A DNA stretch of 64,000 nucleotides from assembly GCA_037349315.1 (NCBI GenBank), contig JBAIAC010000004.1:31375001-31439000 (forward strand). The letters run 5' to 3'. A model generated the notes under the pieces. The model searched no databases. It worked only from the letters and a program-made list of their open reading frames with translations, and had not been told where the DNA came from. Positions 10,466 through 19,865 of this stretch are shown here, one piece after another. The position numbers and the translations under genes were made by a program. The number at the start of each line of letters is the position of its first letter. Within the stretch, counting starts at the first letter, position 1. The DNA comes from Chelydra serpentina (taxonomy: Eukaryota; Chordata; Testudines; Chelydridae).

Positions 10466-11795
10466 GCTTAACTGGTGTAAATCAGTATGTAACCCTTCTG
10501 CCAGGTAAACCAGCAGCAACCAGGGCTGGGTTAAATATCTAGGGGTTCCTTTTCATCAATACAACACAGAACCGGCTCAAGCACCAACCAGTAACCGGGG
10601 AAAATTACACACACACACCCTGGGCACCTCTGAGAGGCAATACTTCCCCACTCGCAAGCACAGAGTCTGAGTGTAGAAAAGAAACTTTTAATAAAAGGAG
10701 GGAAGTAATTTGACATTAATTTGGGAAACCACTACCAACAGGGTTCATAAAAATAAACCATGAGCAAAAGACCCACCGCCAAATAAGTTGGGCAGTGTCC
10801 TTTTCCCCTCAGGTTCTTAAGTCCAGCAACCCAAAAGTCACTTCAGCATGCCCGTCCCTTCTCTGCACCCCACTCACAGTTGCTGTCCTTGGTCAGTGCA
10901 GACCCAGAGTTCAAAGGTACATCTGCAGAGTTCACCTCCCACCCTGGATGGAGGTAAGGAGACACCTTACCCACTCTGCTGCTCGGGCACGCGTCCGCTG
11001 CTCACTGCACCTCTCCGCCAGCTGCCCTGCTGGCCGCTTGCTCTGCTTCACCAGCCACTCATTTGGCAGCTGACTGTCAGTCACCTTCTGCTGCCACCTG
11101 CCTCATTCTGCTGTGCCCTGTGCACATCAGTCTCTTAGTGATTTTTAGCTCTTGATAGGCTGGGCAGAAACACTGCCTCATCTCAAGTGATTTCATCTCT
11201 GGACAGAAACACAGTCCCACTACGACTGATTTTTAGCTCTGATTGAGCATTTAAAATAACAAAGAGACTCCTAATGAAGCCTGTTTAGCTCTATTCTTTG
11301 AACAGTGGAGAAGAACAAGTCAAACCAGTCTGGGGACTCCTAGGGAGAGGCATCACATCTCCTGGCTGAAATATTTGTCCTCACCCTTTTTACTTTCACA
11401 GGACTCTGGCATTCAAGCCCCTGGCTTAACAAGGTCCTTTCAGCTGACGGTGACCTCCCCTCCCCCTCATTTGGGACAGGTTAAGCACAGTTCTGCTTCT
11501 CTGTATTCCTACAATAATGACAACATTTTGGTAACAGAATTTCACTACCCCTGCATTCAGTACTAAAGTGATTTGTATCCAACACCAGACAAAATTGATT
11601 ACTTTGACACTGCTCTATGTGCTGAATACCTAAGCAGAGCAGGAGCAAACTGTATTTACATAAACATACCCAAAGTCTCTCCCTCTCCCAGCTAGCTGTC
11701 AGGGGAGCATTCATTCAGACCCTCCTTACATCTGTAACTTCATTGGCTTCAATGAAACTGTGAAGATTTATACCAGCTAAGGATCTAGCCCTAAA
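10466..11795. repeat. Ancient palindromic repeat split by an LTR
   Basis: The left piece (10466-10487) reads AACTGGTGTAAATCAG and the right piece (11731-11795) continues with TAACTTCATTGGCTTCAATG and TTTATACCAGCTAAGGATC. Together they form one copy of the widespread amniote repeat with TGGTGTAAATC and its complement at the two ends. The insertion between them is the LTR at 10488-11730. Confidence 0.7.
10488..11730. mobile_element. Solo LTR-like element, copy 2
   Basis: Begins TGTAACCCTTCTGCCAGG and ends CCTCCTTACA; related to 5211-6331 and in the same orientation. Flanking hexamers TCAGTA and TCTGTA differ at one base and may be the target duplication. Because the two flanks rejoin into one ancient repeat copy, this LTR is an independent insertion and not the 3' LTR of a provirus starting at 5211. 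It contains no coding motif. Confidence 0.72.
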
Positions 11796-11863
11796 TCTCC
11801 ACAGAGCAATATAGTTTAGACCAAATACACTTATCTTCTCTACCCTAAACAAGCTGAAGCTCA

Positions 11864-12159
11864 GGGCTTGTCTTCACTATGGGCTAAATCAGTGCTGCTG
11901 GGATCGATGCAGCAGGAATCGATTTAGCAGGTCTAGTGAACATGTGATAAGTTGATGGTAGAACACTCTACCATCAACTTCAGTACTCCACCTCCCCAAG
12001 AGGCAGAAGCTACGTCAACGAGAGAGTGTCTCCTGTTGACATAGCATGGTGTAGATACCGCTGTAAATCAATCTAAGCTATGTCAACTTAAGTTATGTAA
12101 CCTACATAACTTAACTAGCGTAACGTAGATTGATTTACCTTGTTAGTGTATACCAGACC
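11864..12159. mobile_element. Harbinger-type MITE
   Basis: About 296 bp, with imperfect terminal inverted repeats: GGGCTTGTCTTCACTA at the left and the complement of GGTCTGGTATACACTA at the right, resembling the Harbinger ends at 12368 and 17412. It contains a perfect 12-bp inverted repeat AGTTGATGGTAG / CTACCATCAACT with a 6-bp loop (about 11951-11980). Flanking trinucleotides are TCA and TCG, compatible with a 3-bp duplication with one change. Confidence 0.7.
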
Positions 12160-12835
12160 TCGGAGCAAGCCTCTTTCTCAGTCAGAAGTGATTCAGGCTA
12201 TTAGTCTGCAAAAATTCATCCTGGGTGTTTTGGGGGTTGAACGATATGATAAACTGCTGCATGATCAGTTGTAGTTTCTTGTTTAAGATGATTTTTGCTT
12301 CTCCAGCAGAGACCTTCCTGAGCTCCTCTAATATTGCCTCGATTACTCTCATTCTTAAAACCACTATGGGTACGTCTACACTACAGAATTAGGTCGAAAT
12401 TATAGAAGTCGATATATTAAAACCCGAATTAATGGAATCGATTGTGTGTGTCCCCACTAAAGAGCGTTAAGACCATGAGGTCGATTGTCTGTGTCCACAG
12501 TTGCGAGATTAGCATCGACCTTCGAAGCATTGCATTGCGGGTAGCTATCCCACAGTTCCCGCAGTCTCCGCCGCCCATTGGAATTCTGAGTTGCGATCCC
12601 AAAGCCTGATGGGGCAGAAAAAAATGTCGCTGGTGGTTCTGGGTACATGTCATCAGGCCATCAAACGTCCCTCCCTCCCTCCTTGAAAGCAATCTTTTTC
12701 GCGCCTTGTCTGCGTGCTTTCCATGTTTGCTACAGAAGGCTACAGAAGGCTGCTCAGCTCACAATTACCGTACATCTCCAGCGTACGCCTTTACATTAGG
12801 TCTAGTGGAGATTCAGTCACGGTATAATACAGGCA

Positions 12836-12906
12836 GAGGGATAGCTCAGCGTTCTGAGCGTTGGCCCGCTAAACCCGGGGTTGCGAGTTCAATCCTTGAG
12901 GGGGCC
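12836..12906 (+). repeat. tRNA-like module 1 inside the Harbinger element
   Basis: About 70 bp resembling the tRNA head of a reptile SINE: box A-like TAGCTCAGCGT at about 12842 and box B-like GCGAGTTCAATCC at about 12883. No LINE-derived SINE tail follows. A second copy lies at 13159-13231. Whether RNA polymerase III uses it is unknown. Confidence 0.7.
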
Positions 12907-12948
12907 ATTCCGCCTGAGGCTGGTAGTCGCGGGACTGCACAGCATAAG

Positions 12949-13330
12949 CTCCTTGCCTTCTAGCTGCAGATCGTGCAATATGCCATAAATGGTTGTGGTC
13001 GCGGGACCATACAGGAGAAGCTCCTTGCCTTCTAGCTGCAGATCGTACAATATGCTTGACATTACAGTGCTCCTGGCCGGCGGCCTTTGGTGTGGCTGGC
13101 CGGGGGTGCTTTTTTACGTTTTCTTTAAGGGAGATTCAGCACTGCCTGGAACACGGGCAGAGGGATAGCTCAGCGGTATGAGCGTTGACCCGCTAAACCC
13201 GGGGTTGCGAGTTCAATCCTTGAGGGGGTCAGTAGAGCTTATTGTACCATCTGCAGCTGGAAGGAAAGGCGCCTAACCCCTGCTCACGGCATATTGTACT
13301 ATCTGCAGCTAGAAGGAAATGAGCCTAACC
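12949..13330. repeat. Short inverted repeat cluster around tRNA-like module 2
   Basis: A unit reading CTTCTAGCTGCAGATCGT with CAATATGC occurs twice in forward orientation (about 12951-12981 and 13021-13052) and twice as its reverse complement (ATATTGTAC with ATCTGCAGCT; about 13237-13262 and 13288-13318). The four copies bracket the second tRNA-like module. The arrangement could fold or may reflect repeated internal duplication of the transposon 5' region. Confidence 0.75.
13159..13231 (+). repeat. tRNA-like module 2 inside the Harbinger element
   Basis: Near-identical second copy of the tRNA-like unit, with box A-like TAGCTCAGCGG and box B-like GAGTTCAATCC. Both modules are preceded by AGATTCAG and GGCAGAGGGA, so a segment of about 320 bp appears to have been duplicated in tandem. 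Confidence 0.72.
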
Positions 13331-13487
13331 CTTGCTCCCCCCTCCCTCCGTGAAAGCACCTGAGGGGGGAGCGAAAAATCCTTTCGCGCCTTTTTTCGTG
13401 CGGGCGCCATATTGCTGCCACCATTGTTATCCACCCGCCGCTTCTGCTCCCACTCTGCTGTCCTGCAAACAGCGTACCGGGGGAAGC

Positions 13488-14783
13488 ATGGAGCACGATC
13501 AGATCACCGCAACTGTTATGGCCGTTATGAACACCACGCGCATTGTTCAGGAGTATATGGAGACCGAGAACCGGGAGCTGCTAGAGCAACAGGAGGCGAG
13601 GACGAGACAGCATCAGCCTGAGGAGAGTGATGAGGACATGGAGACAGACCTCTCTCAGAAAAGGCCCCCCCGCAAGGTGGACATCATGGTGGTAATGGGG
13701 CTCGTTGATACAGTGGAACACCGATTCTGGGCCCGGGAAACAAGCACAGAGTGGTGGGACCACATAGTGCTGCAGGTCTGGGATGAATCCCAGTGGCTGC
13801 GAAACTTTCGCATGCGTAAGGGCACTTTCATGGAACTTTGTGAGTTGCTTTCCCCTGCCCTGAAGCGCCAGAACACCAAGATGAGAGCAGCCCTCACAGT
13901 AGAGAAGCGACTGGCGATAGCCCTGTGGAAGCTTGCAACGCCAGACAGCTACCGGTCAGTCGCGAATCAATTCGGAGTGGGAAAATCTACAGTGGGGGCT
14001 GTTGTCATGCAAGTAGCCAGGGCGATCACCAAGCTGCTTGTACCAAGGGTTGTGAGTCTGGGAAATGTGCAGCTCATACTGGATGGCTTTGCAGCAATGG
14101 GCTTCCCGAACTGTGGAGGGGCGATAGACGGAACCCATATCCCTATCTTGCCACCGGACCACCAAGCCAGCGAGTACATAAACCGAAAGGGTTACTTTTC
14201 AATAGTGCTGCAAGCACTGGTGGATCACAAGGGGCGTTTCACCAACATCAACGTGGGATGGCCGGGAAAGGTACATGACGCTCGCATCTTCAGGAACTCT
14301 GGTCTGTTTCAGCTGCTGCAGCAAGGGACTTTCTTCCCAGACCAGAAAATAACCGTTGGGGATGTTGAGATGCCCATAGTTATCCTTGGGGACCCAGCCT
14401 ACCCCTTAATGCCATGGCTCATGAAGCCATACACAGGTAGCCTGGACAGTAGTCAGGACCTTTTCAACTATAGGCTGAGCAAGTGCAGAATGGTGGTGGA
14501 GTGTGCATTTGGCCGTTTAAAAGCAAGATGGCGAAGTTTATTAACTAGGTTAGATCTCAGCGAAACCAATGTTCCTATTGTTATTACTGCTTGCTGTGCG
14601 CTCCACAATATCTGTGAGAGTAAGGGGGAGACGTTTATGGCAGGGTGGGAGGTTGAGGCAAATCGCCTGGCCGCTGGTTATGCGCAGCCAGACACCAGGG
14701 CTATTACAAGAGTACAGCAGGGTGCGTTGCGCATCAGGGAAGCTTTGAAAACAAGTTTCATGAATGGCCAGGATGCTGTGTGA
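13488..14783 (+). CDS. PIF/Harbinger DDE transposase (HARBI1-like)
   Basis: 431-residue transposase, related to the DDE_Tnp_4 family and to host HARBI1. It should cut and rejoin the element in the nucleus, normally together with the Myb-like partner. An acidic, Gln/Glu-rich N terminus (residues 1-65) is followed by a helix-turn-helix-like region (about 136-180, SYRSVANQFGVGKSTV) and the catalytic core. Candidate triad: Asp214 in GAIDGTHI, Asp302 in GDPAYPL, Glu338 in VVECAFGRLKARW; also conserved are YINRKGYFS and GKVHDARIFRNS. The frame is open from 13332, but the ATG at 13488 has A at -3 and G at +4, so I choose it. No stop or frameshift is visible. An AATAAA follows at about 14891. Confidence 0.93.
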   Translation: MEHDQITATVMAVMNTTRIVQEYMETENRELLEQQEARTRQHQPEESDEDMETDLSQKRPPRKVDIMVVMGLVDTVEHRFWARETSTEWWDHIVLQVWDESQWLRNFRMRKGTFMELCELLSPALKRQNTKMRAALTVEKRLAIALWKLATPDSYRSVANQFGVGKSTVGAVVMQVARAITKLLVPRVVSLGNVQLILDGFAAMGFPNCGGAIDGTHIPILPPDHQASEYINRKGYFSIVLQALVDHKGRFTNINVGWPGKVHDARIFRNSGLFQLLQQGTFFPDQKITVGDVEMPIVILGDPAYPLMPWLMKPYTGSLDSSQDLFNYRLSKCRMVVECAFGRLKARWRSLLTRLDLSETNVPIVITACCALHNICESKGETFMAGWEVEANRLAAGYAQPDTRAITRVQQGALRIREALKTSFMNGQDAV

Positions 14784-14888
14784 AAGTTCTGTTTTTCCCC
14801 AGTAATGAAAAGCCCCGCCCCTTCATTCGCTCTACTTCCCTTTACCCAAACCGCCCTGCCCTCCCCCCCTCGATCACCGCTTGCAGAG

Positions 14889-14932
14889 GAAATAAAGTAA
14901 TTCTTGTTTTAAAATCATGCATTCTTTATTAA
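14889..14932. terminator. Convergent poly(A) signals of the two Harbinger genes
   Basis: AATAAA on the plus strand at about 14891, downstream of the transposase, and TTTATT on the plus strand (AATAAA on the minus strand) at about 14924, downstream of the Myb-like gene. They lie about 30 bp apart, so the two transcripts would overlap slightly tail to tail. Confidence 0.6.
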
Positions 14933-15061
14933 TTTGTAAAACACAGAGGGGGGACTATGGTGGTAACTGACACAGTCTCCCGGGATAGGTGGTGGAGGAA
15001 GGGAAGCACCAGGATGGGTGGTGGAGGAGGGGATGAGGGAAGGACAAGGACACACAGCACT

Positions 15062-17040
15062 TTAAAACTTATTGAATGCCAGCCCTTTCTTGCTTGGACT
15101 GTTCTCTTGGCTTGAGTGGCTGGGAGCACGGAGGCCACCCAAACGCGTTCTTGGGCGTCTCGGGGATGAGGTTATGGGACTTGGGAAGGAGGGCTGTTGG
15201 TTACACAGGGGCTGTAGCGGCGGTCTGGGCTCAGGCGGCCTTTCCTGAACCCTACGCCTGTCCTCAGCCATAAGCCAGAGGATTTCCGTTTGATCCTCCA
15301 GTAGCCTCAGAATTGCATCCTGCCTTCTCTCTGCACGCTGACGCCACCTACTCTCTTCATCCCGCCGCTGTCTCTCTTCAGCCCGCCAGTCATTGTCCTC
15401 AGCACGCCACTTGTCCGCGCGATCAAATTCTGCCTTCCTGGACTCAGACAGTGTCTGCCTCCACGCATTCTGCTGGGCAGCCTCAGAGTGGGAGGATTCC
15501 ATGAGTTCTGAGAACATATCGTCTCGACTCCTTTTCTTTTTACTTCTTATCTTCGCTAGCCTCTGGGATGGTGATGAAAGGGGTGGCATTGAAACATTTG
15601 TAGCTGTGGGAGGAAGCAAACGGGAGACAAATGTAAAAGACACATTTTGTTTGAACAAAACATTACATATCACATGTGCATTTTGTCCAAGGTTGCACTG
15701 GGCCTCTTATATTGAGGGTCTGCCGGTTTGCTGTGAGAGATCACACAAGCAGGTCCGGCGGGCAACAGAATTCGGCTTGCAGACAGCCATGGTAAGACAC
15801 TCTATAGGCTTCTTTAAGCTTCACAACAGGCGGGAATGTTTTCAAACAGCAACCCCCTCATTTCCCATAACAAACATCCCGTGGGCTGGCAATTTAAAAC
15901 AAATAGGTTAGCAATTGAAAAGTTAGGGGGGCGGCGGTTTTCGGGTTAACATGCAGGGAGAACCTAATCGCCCCCACACACACACACACACACCCAGGCA
16001 AGATGTTCGCTGTGCCCCCTCCCCCCACCGCGTGGGTCCCAGCGGGGAAGATTTCCGTTCAGCCACAGGCAAACAGCCCAGCAGGGACGGAGCCCCTCTG
16101 AATGCCCCCGTACTAAAATTCCCCTATTTCAACCAGGTTCCCATGAATGATATCACTCTTCTGAGGATAACACACACAGATAAAGAAAGGATGTTGCTTG
16201 AATGCCAGCAAAAACCGGGACCATACGCCGCCATGCTTTGCAAAGCACTGATTCCAGACTACGTGCTGCTTGCCTGGCGTGGTAGTGTGTGTTACCACGG
16301 AGCACAGGATAAGGCTGCCCTCCCCAGAAACCTCATGCACAGGCTTTGGGAACACATCCAGGAGATCTTTCTGGAGATGTCCCCGGAGGATTTCTGCTCC
16401 ATCCCCGAACATGTTAACAGACTTTTCGAGTAGCTGTGGCTGTACTGGCCATGAATTAATCATTAAACACGCTTGCTTATAAAACATGTATTAATTAAAC
16501 AGAGGTACACTCACCAGAGGTCCCTTCTCCTGCATCGAGCACGCCTTGGGAGGGTTCGAACTGTACTTGCTCCAGGGTGAGAAAGAGTTCCTGGCTGTCG
16601 GGGAAAAGGGCTTCTCCGCTTCCTTGCTGGGTCTGTGTGCTATTTTCAGCATCATTATCATCATCAGGCTCCTCTGTGGGTTCTGATGATCCACATACGG
16701 AGTCAAACCACATGGGAGGGTCTGTGCTGGCTGCACCTCCTAGAATGGCATGCAGCTCATCATAGAAGCGGCATGTCTGGGGCTCTGACCCAGAGCGGTT
16801 GTTTGCATCTCTGGTTTTTTGGTAGGCTTGCCTGAGCTCCTTAATTTTCACGCGGCACTGTTGCGCGTCCCTGTTGTAGCTTCTGTCCTGCATGCCCTTG
16901 GAGACTTTGGCATATGTCTTGGCGTTTCTTCTTTTGGACCCTAGCTCTGCTAGCACGGTTTCGTCTCCCCAAACAGCGATCAGATCGAGTACCTCACGCT
17001 CGGTCCATGCTGGAGCTCGTCTTCGGTTCTGGGACTCCAT
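15062..17040 (-). CDS. Harbinger Myb/SANT-like DNA-binding protein, two exons
   Basis: Accessory DNA-binding protein of PIF/Harbinger elements, thought to bring the transposase to the element ends. Exon 1 (17040-16515) encodes the trihelix/Myb_DNA-bind_4-like domain: APAWTEREVLDLIAVWGDE, KTYAKVSKGM, QQCRVKIKELRQAYQK and a FYDELHAILGG tail, then an acidic stretch. A strong donor (CTG/GTGAGT) ends it in phase 1. The acceptor is a pyrimidine tract plus CCCACAG before 15603; exon 2 (15603-15062) restores the same frame and encodes a highly charged, probably coiled-coil region rich in Arg and Glu (RWRAEDNDWRAEERQ). Predicted length about 355 residues, no stop. Start chosen at the second of two adjacent ATGs; an ATG at 17070 is also in frame. 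The intron is 911 bp. Confidence 0.85.
15951..16433 (+). CDS. Possible third Harbinger ORF, inside the Myb-gene intron
   Basis: 160-codon open frame on the plus strand, opposite the Myb-gene intron. The N-terminal part overlaps a (CA)n tract (15975-15993) and a low-complexity Pro-rich segment and is doubtful. The later part, from Met at 16143 (MNDITLLRITHTDKERMLL ... EDFCSIPEHVNRLFE), looks more protein-like. An acceptor-like TTTCAACCAG precedes it at about 16127-16136, and ATTAAA follows the stop by about 30 bp. No domain is recognised. It could be a genuine element gene, or an open frame by chance; a 124-codon ORF also exists on the opposite strand. Confidence 0.35.
   Translation: MQGEPNRPHTHTHTPRQDVRCAPSPHRVGPSGEDFRSATGKQPSRDGAPLNAPVLKFPYFNQVPMNDITLLRITHTDKERMLLECQQKPGPYAAMLCKALIPDYVLLAWRGSVCYHGAQDKAALPRNLMHRLWEHIQEIFLEMSPEDFCSIPEHVNRLFE
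15975..15993. repeat. (CA)n microsatellite
   Basis: Short CA dinucleotide run of about 19 bp within the Harbinger element. Confidence 0.9.
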
Positions 17041-17415
17041 CATGGTCACCTCTGCTGATGAGATCTGCACTCACCTGCAGCTCACCACGCTGGCCAAACA
17101 GGAAATGAAATTCAAAAGTTCACGGGGCTTTTCCTGTCTACCTTCGAGCTCAGACCGCTGTCCAGAGCGGTCAGCTGTTGCACCATGGGATAGATTTAGG
17201 AGGCCGATACTGTCGAATTGCGTCCTCACTAAGCCTACATCGATTCGGCAATATCGCTTTAAGCGCTAATTCTCTCGTTGGGGGTGGAGTGGTGAGATCG
17301 ATTTTAAGAGCCCTAGAAGTCGATGGTAAGGGCTTCGTCGTGAGGACGGGTGCACGGATCAATCGAAATAACGCTAATAAATTCGACCTAAACTCGTAGT
17401 GTAGACCAGGGCTAT

Positions 17416-19865
17416 GAGGAATGTGCCCCTCTTTCTAGTTAATGTAAGTCTGAAAATCTGTGTGAACATTCTGGCTCAAATGCTAGGGATTGATTAGTAA
17501 ATTCCAGGCACAGGAAAACAGGGGTTTTTTTGTTTTTTTTTTAAAAAACCCTCTTTAGAGGTATCAGCATTTGGGCAGCAGGCCAGCCCCTCTCCATGTA
17601 TTATAAAGCAATGCTACTCATCAGACTTTCAAAACTCACAAACAGACCAAGCAGAGCAGGACAGCATGTTTCTCCCAGCAAACTGACCATCTATGGTGGC
17701 AGTGACTTTTTCTTCTGATGGCCTGCCTGTCATACCAGGAAGGCTTTGCGGCTTCTTCTCCTCATGATAAAGTGTCTCATAGTAACTACAATGTTGATTG
17801 TCTCATTGCTGCAGATGTGATTCCAAGAAAGCAGGGAAGCACAGCATAGCAGTAGCAGCTTTTGCTGCAGTGATATGCAATAGATAAATTTACAGAAGCC
17901 TCTAGCAGAAGCAGGTGGGCTGCCTGACTACTTATGGTTCCTAAAATTGCTACTGCCCCACCTAAAATACCTTTGTTTAGATAGGAAGCAGATGAATTAT
18001 ACTCACTGTTAACATCCTTAATCACAATATCCCTTTCCACTTCTCTAAACATAGCCAACTAAATCATCAACAGGGCAGCACACATCAAACCTTGCATACA
18101 TAAGACATGAAGTAATGTTCAGCTAGCTATTTTATCAAGTAATTAGATAATTTAATATTATGCACAGAATAATTAGGAGAACAAACTACTAATGGATTAT
18201 AATTGTAAGCAAACTAAGTCAACACTAAATGTGTATGCTGTATTCATGGTGGGTGTTTTAGTACTGCTACCACACAATCAAATTAATCAGGTCAGTAGAA
18301 GCTCCTAGATCACAAGTAATTAACCCATCTAATTCCTGTAGACTCAGCAACTTCCCAAGAAAAATAAAATATCATCTATTACTGAAAGTATGGTGATTGG
18401 ATTTTTTTCCCCATAGTTGTTATTTTAAACAATCTTTATAGGCTTGATTTATTTTGAGTCGTATTTCTTTAAAATTAAAAGTACTAACTCATATTTTCTG
18501 TTTCAACGCTCTACAATCAACTGGCTAAGCCTAAATTACAAACAGGGAGAAGCTGAGCAAGATTGGTATGTTTCAAAATAACTTAAATCAACAGAAACCA
18601 TTAAAAGTTTATCACAAAATAAATAAAATGCTAAAACTAGCTATCCACCCTTTATGATCTTACCTATTTTTAAGTGCTTTTATAAGTGCTCTCTTATTGA
18701 TTTATTTGCCCTCAAGGAGAGGCCAATAAAATTACAAGGCTAGGCTGAACATTTTAGCACCAGAAAATATAAACCTATGTATCTCATAAGACTTTGAGCC
18801 TTTTAAAATGTTGACACTTTTATTCCTGTCTCAGCACTGGGGATGTCTAATCTGAGGCATGAAAGGTAAGAGGGAAAATACTGGAGAAAGCTTTGAATTT
18901 CTGTAGGTTCCGATAGTCAAAAGAAAAAGGTATTTGTTGAACTCCTGTTCTATACGGCTCTAGAACAGTCAGGGCCTGACCCTGCACTCACTTATTCCTG
19001 CATAAATAAGGAGTGATCCCAAGGAAATTAATGGATTTATACCTTTGTAAATAGAATCAGTGCCACTGAAAGGAGAATCATGATAATAAAGTTTATCTCC
19101 TCCTATAGCAACTTGTAGAAATTGAATAAGAACTCACACTACAGTAAGCATCTTGAAATGCAACACACCTGCTTAATTGGAATGATCAACAGAGAACAGA
19201 TTCAGTACAATTCAGTGACTACAACATGGATAGATGACATATCGGATCCATTGAAATGGCATGCCTGATGTTATCTGCAAGTCCATTCATAATAGTTCAT
19301 GGATGTGTATTGGAATTTGCTAAGATATATTGTATTTTCCACTGCATAGCCCGTTATCTGCTTCATTTGCTTCTTTATGACAGCTAAACAAATCACTCTT
19401 TCCTTTAAAAAATGGGAGGAAAGGGGGAAAATAGTTTTTCCCTTAGGTATATAAAAGGCCAGGAAGGTGGCTGAGATATTTCATTTTTATTTAATTTTTT
19501 TGTCTGCAGGTCATTGACATTAGAAATATCAAATTTTGTCTTCCCTGGTTTTACAGGTGAACCTTCTCAAGCAATGGAGAATTATGACAACACCGAAGGC
19601 TAAAATATGAGCTACTGAAAGTGGAAGGGATTTTTAGACAGACTGTTTAAAACTATTGTGGTTTGTTACTGTCTCATTTCATTTTTGTTAACTCCTATTT
19701 AACTACAGCGTCTGACAACCATCCAGTAGAAAATCTTTATTTGTAAAAGTTTGTGTTAAGAAATGGTCAACAGTTATAAAATTCTTATAGAGTCCAATAG
19801 ATTAATTATAACCATGGTTTATAAAAACGATATATAACAGTCTAAATACTAAATACTAATATTAA
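17416..19865. other. AT-rich spacer, no gene recognised
   Basis: About 2.4 kb without a motif-bearing ORF. A fragment at about 18968-19035 (GCCTGACCCTGCACTCA) echoes the ancient palindromic repeat family. Otherwise nothing identified. Confidence 0.5.

Larger units (their letters stand above)
12368..17412 (+). mobile_element. PIF/Harbinger DNA transposon, apparently complete (about 5.0 kb)
   Basis: Terminal inverted repeats: left GTCTACACTACAGAATTAGG (from 12374) and right, on the reverse strand, GTCTACACTACGAGTTTAGG. Flanked by TAT at 12365-12367 and 17413-17415, the 3-bp duplication expected for this superfamily. Inside are the two genes that PIF/Harbinger elements carry: a DDE transposase (+) and a Myb/SANT-like DNA-binding protein (-, two exons). 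GC content is clearly higher than in the flanks. Both ends and both genes look intact, unusual for a vertebrate DNA transposon. Confidence 0.92.

Noticed and set aside
5211..11730. The two related LTR-like copies as one provirus
   Set aside because: No gag/pol motifs lie between them, and the flanks of the right copy rejoin into a single ancient repeat, so it inserted independently.
12836..13231. Functional tRNA genes
   Set aside because: Box-like sequences are present, but I could not fold a proper acceptor and anticodon arm, and the two copies lie in a duplicated transposon segment; they look SINE-derived.
13655..14179. Reverse-strand and alternative-frame ORFs over the Harbinger transposase
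   Set aside because: They are shadows of the conserved transposase frame and carry no domain motif.
16113..16487. Reverse-strand 124-codon ORF in the Myb-gene intron
   Set aside because: It overlaps the better-supported plus-strand ORF, has no motif and lies wholly inside the predicted intron.
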